Below the pieces are notes generated by a model. That model was not told the DNA's origin, ran no database searches, and saw only the letters and a program-made list of their open reading frames with translations. This document shows positions 27,317-32,071 of a DNA stretch of 32,071 nucleotides, piece by piece; position 1 is the first letter of the stretch; the number at the start of each line of letters is the position of its first letter. A program made the translations under genes and the position numbers. Origin of the DNA: Candidatus Curtissbacteria bacterium RIFOXYA1_FULL_41_14 (GTDB lineage: Bacteria > Patescibacteriota > Microgenomatia > Curtissbacterales > GWA2-41-24); contig MFCA01000021.1 of NCBI GenBank assembly GCA_001775095.1, positions 1 through 32,071 of the forward strand, read 5' to 3'.

Positions 27317-28900
27317 ATGGAACAACATTCTGTCCCGCAACATATCGCTTCCTTCGAATTTAAACTCTTCGGCAACTTAACAATCAGGCAGTTCGTGACC
27401 TTAGCGATTCCCATGGGAATCGCTCTTTTAATCTTTTTCTCACAACTTCCTGCGATTATCCGTTTGCCGCTGGCCTTGATCTTTGGTTTATTGGGTTTAT
27501 TTGCCTCTTTAGTTCCTATCGGCGGCAGACCATTTGATAAATGGATTGTTGCTTTTGCAAAATCAATACTTTCGCCAACTCAGAGAGTTTGGATAAAAGA
27601 ACAAAAACTACCTGAATTTTTAGATATTGTGGTTGCCCCGCCACCAAGTGAAGGAAAAATTCCCGAAACAATCACAGCACAGGGAAGGGAGAGACTTTTT
27701 GCTTATCTGCGATCGCTGCCTAAAGGAGAATTTTCGCCATTTGACGTTAAAGAGCAAGTAGCTCTTCAAAGATTGGATTTGGAACAGCCTGCACAAATAG
27801 CCGGTCAGGGTCAATTGCCAAAGCCAATTATCTGGCCAACTTCCTCATATCAGGAGAAAAGGCCAGTGTTTGCTTCGGAAGCAGCTGGATCGGTCTACGC
27901 ACAAGCATCGCTACCGCAAGTAGCTAATGTTCCCCAAGTTTCGATGGCTCAATCTGTGCCAGCCCGGGAATTTGGAGAAACACTTAAAGAATCTTTGCCA
28001 ACACTAGATACTGGGCCAGTAGGAACAACTGGGCGTATTTCTCCCCATGCCAAGCCATATATCCTCTCAGGACTGGAACAAAAATTGAGAGAATCGTTTG
28101 GAGAAAAAAGGGGGCCTGTTGAGCTGATTAAAACTCCTATTGCTCAGTTGGCTTCTGAAACGAACTTCTCTATCGAAAATATTATCCCTATTCGGATTTC
28201 TAATAAGCGACTTAAATTCCTGGCTCAAGTCGGCAAAACCAGAGTTAGAAAACTTCATTTTGCGCCTCCTGAGAACTTTGACCTTACTAAACTACCCATT
28301 CGCGGAGAAAGAACATTTGAAATATCCCAGGAGTTAAAGCGGCAGATGCATTTTTTGGACAATGAGCCCCTCGAACCAAAACCGGAGACTTCAAAGGCCC
28401 AAGAGATATCAAGAAAAGAACCGGCAACGCCTCATTTGAAGGCAGTACCAAGAGGAGTCCATCTTGTGCCAAAACCAACACATAGCCTCAAAGCTCCGGA
28501 GGGAGTCTTTCTAAAACCAAAACAGGGAGAACTTGTGGACTCAAGAGTTTCCATCAGCAAGTCAAAATCTGTCCACTTTCCGCGATTAACAATTTTACCT
28601 AAAGCCCAGATTGTCCCATTGACTAACAGGCCAAATGTAATCTCCGGTTTAGTCTCCGATGCAAGCGGTACTCCTTTGGAAGGCGCCATTATTATTGTCC
28701 GCGATCAAAACGGAATTCCACTGCGCGCTTTAAAAACTAATAAACTTGGGCAGTTTCTATCGGCAACATCACTTGCCAATGGTACTTACTCAATCGAAAT
28801 TGAAAGCGACTTTGCCAAATTTGATCTGGTAACTATTACCTTGACGGGCCAAGTTTTAGCGCCAATGGAAATAAAAGCGAATAAACAGTTAGAGAGCTAA
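27317..28900 (+). CDS. PrgI-family (VirB3-like) protein fused to a carboxypeptidase-regulatory-like domain
   Basis: The protein has 527 residues. The N-terminal 110 residues are a PrgI module: MEQHSVPQHIASFEFKLFGN, LTIRQFVTLAIPMGIALLIF, then a second helix and RPFDKWIVAFAKSILSPTQR. PrgI is the VirB3 equivalent of Gram-positive and Patescibacterial conjugation systems and pairs with VirB4 at the inner membrane. A long low-complexity Pro/Gln/Lys-rich middle follows. The last 85 residues form a beta-sandwich of the carboxypeptidase-regulatory-like type (VISGLVSDASGTPLEGAIII, NKLGQFLSATSLANGTYSIE). Such a tail is unusual for PrgI. Two membrane helices would put it on the cytoplasmic side with the N-terminus. 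The next gene starts 16 bases later. Confidence 0.85.
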   Translation: MEQHSVPQHIASFEFKLFGNLTIRQFVTLAIPMGIALLIFFSQLPAIIRLPLALIFGLLGLFASLVPIGGRPFDKWIVAFAKSILSPTQRVWIKEQKLPEFLDIVVAPPPSEGKIPETITAQGRERLFAYLRSLPKGEFSPFDVKEQVALQRLDLEQPAQIAGQGQLPKPIIWPTSSYQEKRPVFASEAAGSVYAQASLPQVANVPQVSMAQSVPAREFGETLKESLPTLDTGPVGTTGRISPHAKPYILSGLEQKLRESFGEKRGPVELIKTPIAQLASETNFSIENIIPIRISNKRLKFLAQVGKTRVRKLHFAPPENFDLTKLPIRGERTFEISQELKRQMHFLDNEPLEPKPETSKAQEISRKEPATPHLKAVPRGVHLVPKPTHSLKAPEGVFLKPKQGELVDSRVSISKSKSVHFPRLTILPKAQIVPLTNRPNVISGLVSDASGTPLEGAIIIVRDQNGIPLRALKTNKLGQFLSATSLANGTYSIEIESDFAKFDLVTITLTGQVLAPMEIKANKQLES

Positions 28901-28916
28901 AAAGGACAGCACTAAA

Positions 28917-30173
28917 ATGGTTAATTATTCGAAAATTAAAGCTTCGACTCAGGAGCATCTGGACATCGAAGATATCACCGACGACCTAGTTATTATGAAA
29001 ACAGGTTGGGTTGCTCTTGTTATGACTACGACTGCAATTAACTTTGACATCCTCTCTGAAGCAGAACAAGATGCCACTATTTATGCTTATGGAGCCCTTT
29101 TAAACTCGCTTTCTTTCCCGCTTGAAATCCTTATTAGATCTAAAAAGGCAGATATTACTTCTTATTTTCAAAGCTTAACTGAGGCGGAAAGAAAACAGAC
29201 AAATCCGGATCTAAAGCGGCAAATTCAAAAATATCAGGATTTCATTCAGTCTACAGTCCAGCAGAAAACCGTATTGGATAAAAAATTTTATTTGATAATC
29301 AAATTTTCTCCACTTGAACTCGGTTTCAAAGGAGTCAAAGGCGCAAAACCCACAAAAGCCAAAAGTAAGGCTTCTTTAATTTCCGATGCTAAAATTGCGC
29401 TACTACCCAAACGTGATCACCTGATCAAGCAAATGTCACGGCTTGGTCTTAATGCCAGACAACTAACTACCCAGGAATTAATTGAACTTTTCTATGATAT
29501 TTATAATCCAGCGCCTTTGGGTACTCAGAGAGTCATTTTAGATTCCCAATCCTACACTACCCCTCTTGTTGAACCAGCCGTAGAAGTCCCTGTTCCTGCT
29601 CCTTCTAGACCGGAGGCCTTCCAGACCGGAGGCACCTCCGGGCAAGAGACCATTCCTCGAACCGGAGGTTCCCAGGAACCGGAGGTACAACTCGCCAGTC
29701 CTTCCGGGCCAGAAGCCGTTCGAGCCGGCGGCCAGATACCACCAGCACCCCAGTCTGCCCCGATGAGTAGTAACCAGATACCTGATACCAACTTGCGGCC
29801 CGTACCTCCTCAGTCAGCTCCACCTGTTACTACCCAAACTTCTCTAAACCAACAGCCGATTACAGCCACTATGCCAGCATCTGGCTTTGCCGTACAAGAT
29901 ACAGGTGGACAGAGCCCAGGTAATGTCCCGCAGGCTCAGTTTCAAATGACACAAGGGCAGACTCCACCCCCAACCTTTACCGGGCAATCTCCGCACCAGC
30001 CAGTGACGGGGCAAGCCCCTCAGTCGGGACAGGCAACAAGTCAGACTGAGGCTCTGCAGAAATTGCAAGAGGCTACGGCCAGGGCTGCCGGATTTGTTAA
30101 TAGCACGCGACAAGTCAATCAACAAACGAGCTTAGCTAGCCCAGGTGGGCAGGAGGGGGAAGAGAGATTCTAA
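28917..30173 (+). CDS. VirB4 N-terminal-like domain with disordered tail (split VirB4)
   Basis: The protein has 418 residues, with AAAGGA 10 bases before the ATG. Residues 1-210 resemble the N-terminal domain of TraC/VirB4: IEDITDDLVIMKTGWVALVM, INFDILSEAEQDATIYAYGA, LNSLSFPLEILIRSKKADIT, and QELIELFYDIYNP near the end. The remaining 200 residues are a Pro/Gln/Gly/Ser-rich disordered tail with repeated GQ and TGG motifs and no predicted fold. There is no P-loop; the ATPase part is the next gene, overlapping by one base (TAATG), so the pair is translationally coupled. The tail may tether it to the PrgI or pilin partners. Confidence 0.82.
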   Translation: MVNYSKIKASTQEHLDIEDITDDLVIMKTGWVALVMTTTAINFDILSEAEQDATIYAYGALLNSLSFPLEILIRSKKADITSYFQSLTEAERKQTNPDLKRQIQKYQDFIQSTVQQKTVLDKKFYLIIKFSPLELGFKGVKGAKPTKAKSKASLISDAKIALLPKRDHLIKQMSRLGLNARQLTTQELIELFYDIYNPAPLGTQRVILDSQSYTTPLVEPAVEVPVPAPSRPEAFQTGGTSGQETIPRTGGSQEPEVQLASPSGPEAVRAGGQIPPAPQSAPMSSNQIPDTNLRPVPPQSAPPVTTQTSLNQQPITATMPASGFAVQDTGGQSPGNVPQAQFQMTQGQTPPPTFTGQSPHQPVTGQAPQSGQATSQTEALQKLQEATARAAGFVNSTRQVNQQTSLASPGGQEGEERF

Positions 30174-31996
30174 TGGCTTTATTTAACCTTTTTGGATCAA
30201 AAGCAACATCGGGAGGGCAGTTAACTGCCAGTCAACAGCGCTGGGCTCAAACACTCTCCGCGGGAGTAGTTTCTGTTAAAGATATTATTGCTCCGCCGGC
30301 GATTGAGGTTGATTTCGACTACATAAAAATTGGTTCAGCGTATTTTCGGACGCTTTTTGTTGTTGGTTACCCAAGATTTGTACAGGCTAATTGGCTGGCT
30401 CCTTTAATTAACTTTGAGCACACCCTGGAAATTGCCATGTACACTTATCCAGTTGAAGCAAAAGGCGTTCTTGATGATTTAAGGCGCAAAATTACCGAAA
30501 TGGAAGCAACTATTTCCACTGATATCCAACACGGGCGAAGCCTTGACCCTGCGGTCCAAGCAGCTTTGGGAGATGCTCAAGTTTTACAGGAAGAATTAGT
30601 TAAAGGCCAAGAACGTTTTTTTCAATTTGGCCTCTATATCACGATACCCGCCGATTCCCAGGAAGAACTTGATACCATTACAAAACAAGTTGAATCAATC
30701 CTAGGCTCACTGCTTTTAGTTCCTAAGCATGCAACGTTACAACAGGAAGAGGCTTTTAAAACAACCTTGCCGCAGGGAACCGACCATATTTACATCCCCC
30801 GAAATATGGACACAACTTCACTGGCTACGACTTTTCCCTTCACCTCTTCATCACTAACCTCAAATACCGGCGTAATGTACGGTATCAACGAACATAACGG
30901 CTCCCTTATTATCTTTGACAGATTCAGTCAGGAAAATGCCAATTCTGTTATTTTTGCAAAAAGCGGCGCGGGCAAATCATACATGGTTAAGCTGGAAGCT
31001 TTGCGTTCTTTGATGTTTGGCACTGAAATCCTTGTTATCGATCCTGAAGATGAGTACAAGAATCTCTGTGAGGCAATTGGTGGGGAATATATTACTTTTA
31101 GTTTTAATTCACCTGCCAAAATAAATCCTTTCGATCTTTCCGGTGTCTATGAAGAGGGCGAAAATGAATTAGGTTTAAAAATTCTCTCACTTCATGGGCT
31201 TTTCAGAGTAATCATGGGACAATTAACACCCACTGAGGACGCTCTTCTGGACCGAGCTTTGGTCGCAACTTATAAGGCCAAAGGAATTACACCCGACCCT
31301 GCTACACAAAAGAATGAACCGCCTTTAATGGAAGACCTCTATAAAGCCCTTCTTGGTATGGAAGACCCTGCGGCCAGAAGTTTAGCTGACAGAATTGAAA
31401 AATTTGTGAAAGGATCGCTAATTGGTATTTTTAATCAGCAAAGCAATATTGATATTAGAAATACTTTCACGGTCTTCTCGATTAAGGATCTGGAGGATGA
31501 ACTTCGGCCGATTGCCATCTATTTAATTTTAGATTTTATCTGGACACGGATCAAAAATGATATAAGAAAGAGGCTTCTTATTGTTGATGAGGCTTGGTAC
31601 ATGATGAAATATCCGGATAGTGCCTCTTTCATGTATTCAATTGCCAAGAGGGCCCGTAAATATTTCTTAGGTTTGACAACTATTACCCAGGATGCCGAGG
31701 ATTTTCTCGGTACCGATTACGGTAAGGCTATTGTTACTAATTCTTCTATCCAGATTCTTTTGAAACAATCCCCGGCCGCGATTGATCGCGTTAGTGAAGT
31801 TTTTTATCTCTCCGAAGGTGAAAAGCACTTACTTCTGGCAGCTGACATAGGTGAAGGTATTTTCTTTGCCGGGCCTAATCATGTAGCCATCCGCGTAGTT
31901 GCATCAGAAGATGAACACATGCTGGTTACTTCTAATCCCCAAGAGCTTCTGGAAATGCAGAAAAGGCAAGCAGCGGTCCTAACTAAATTCCAATAA
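30173..31996 (+). CDS. virB4: VirB4/TraC-family conjugation ATPase
   Basis: The protein has 607 residues. Residues 40-230 are the second part of the VirB4 N-domain (AIEVDFDYIKIGSAYFRTLF). The motor domain follows: Walker A AKSGAGKS (262-269), ILVIDPEDEYKNL (286-298), Walker B LLIVDEAWYMM (468-478) and the TITQD motif (503-507), with arginine-containing RARKYFLG between. VirB4 hydrolyses ATP at the inner membrane to drive pilus assembly and substrate transfer. Its partners here are the PrgI and VirB6-like proteins. The N-domain is split over two genes. No VirD4 coupling protein or relaxase lies in the window. Confidence 0.95.
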   Translation: MALFNLFGSKATSGGQLTASQQRWAQTLSAGVVSVKDIIAPPAIEVDFDYIKIGSAYFRTLFVVGYPRFVQANWLAPLINFEHTLEIAMYTYPVEAKGVLDDLRRKITEMEATISTDIQHGRSLDPAVQAALGDAQVLQEELVKGQERFFQFGLYITIPADSQEELDTITKQVESILGSLLLVPKHATLQQEEAFKTTLPQGTDHIYIPRNMDTTSLATTFPFTSSSLTSNTGVMYGINEHNGSLIIFDRFSQENANSVIFAKSGAGKSYMVKLEALRSLMFGTEILVIDPEDEYKNLCEAIGGEYITFSFNSPAKINPFDLSGVYEEGENELGLKILSLHGLFRVIMGQLTPTEDALLDRALVATYKAKGITPDPATQKNEPPLMEDLYKALLGMEDPAARSLADRIEKFVKGSLIGIFNQQSNIDIRNTFTVFSIKDLEDELRPIAIYLILDFIWTRIKNDIRKRLLIVDEAWYMMKYPDSASFMYSIAKRARKYFLGLTTITQDAEDFLGTDYGKAIVTNSSIQILLKQSPAAIDRVSEVFYLSEGEKHLLLAADIGEGIFFAGPNHVAIRVVASEDEHMLVTSNPQELLEMQKRQAAVLTKFQ

Positions 31997-32071
31997 TCAA
32001 GCACCAAACTCCAAACAATTACAAAATTAAAATACTCTAAATTCAAAACGGTTTAGGGATTAGTATTTTGA
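31997..32071. other. AT-rich intergenic repeat at window end
   Basis: There is no gene. Words such as CACCAAACTCCAAACAATT and a closing GGTTTAGGGATTAGTATTTT match the style of the arrays at 6980-7115 and 27190-27310. It is cut by the window end. Confidence 0.5.

Overview
The window looks like a stretch of chromosome from an uncultured Candidate Phyla Radiation (Patescibacteria) bacterium, most likely of the Microgenomates group. This is inferred from gene content, not from a marker gene. The supporting features are a cluster of tandem two-helix pilin-like proteins, a PrgI-family protein, a split VirB4, small PH-domain membrane proteins, a stand-alone four-helix-bundle (S23) gene, and many short repeats. 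The codes for tmRNA and SmpB and four tRNA genes show that it is chromosomal.

Layout. Positions 1-1701 hold the 3' part of a pseudopilin fused to a LamG-like lectin domain, a one-helix peptide and a small ferritin-like protein. Positions 1820-3055 hold a small membrane protein, a PH-like membrane protein and four tRNAs (Ser-CGA, Arg-GCG, Ser-GCU, Ser-UGA). The tRNA-Ser(UGA) 3' end is duplicated 151 bases further on. Then come comF, a small orphan gene with a strong promoter, a hairpin-rich stretch, the tmRNA gene (minus strand, 4505-4902), a GT-C-like membrane protein and smpB. Positions 7122-11495 (minus strand) hold an operon of a PH-domain protein, a two-helix protein and a PP2C-like/beta-propeller membrane protein, followed by a secreted coiled-coil/SpoIID protein.

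From 11693 the plus strand carries a type IV secretion/conjugation-like system. It has five consecutive VirB2/TrbC-like pilins, a secreted protein ending in a lytic-transglycosylase-like domain (VirB1 role), a one-helix accessory protein, a thioredoxin-fold lipoprotein without its redox cysteines, an orphan zinc-ribbon gene under a cobalamin riboswitch, and a VirB6/TrbL-like channel protein. An 1133-residue unknown protein lies on the opposite strand. It is followed by an S23 gene inside a repeat-bounded unit, an ATPase/winged-helix regulator, PrgI (VirB3 role), a separate VirB4 N-terminal domain, and the VirB4 ATPase. Together these parts could build a cell-envelope-spanning machine: VirB4 as motor, PrgI and VirB6 as inner-membrane channel, the pilins as filament, and the transglycosylase and SpoIID protein opening the wall. 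Whether it moves DNA in, DNA out or effectors cannot be told from the window.

The strongest unexplained pattern is a set of at least thirteen imperfect tandem arrays with a period of seven bases. Each has a different unit. They lie between genes, inside signal-peptide coding sequence, and inside a peripheral arm of the cobalamin riboswitch. An eight-base version forms inverted ends around the S23 gene.
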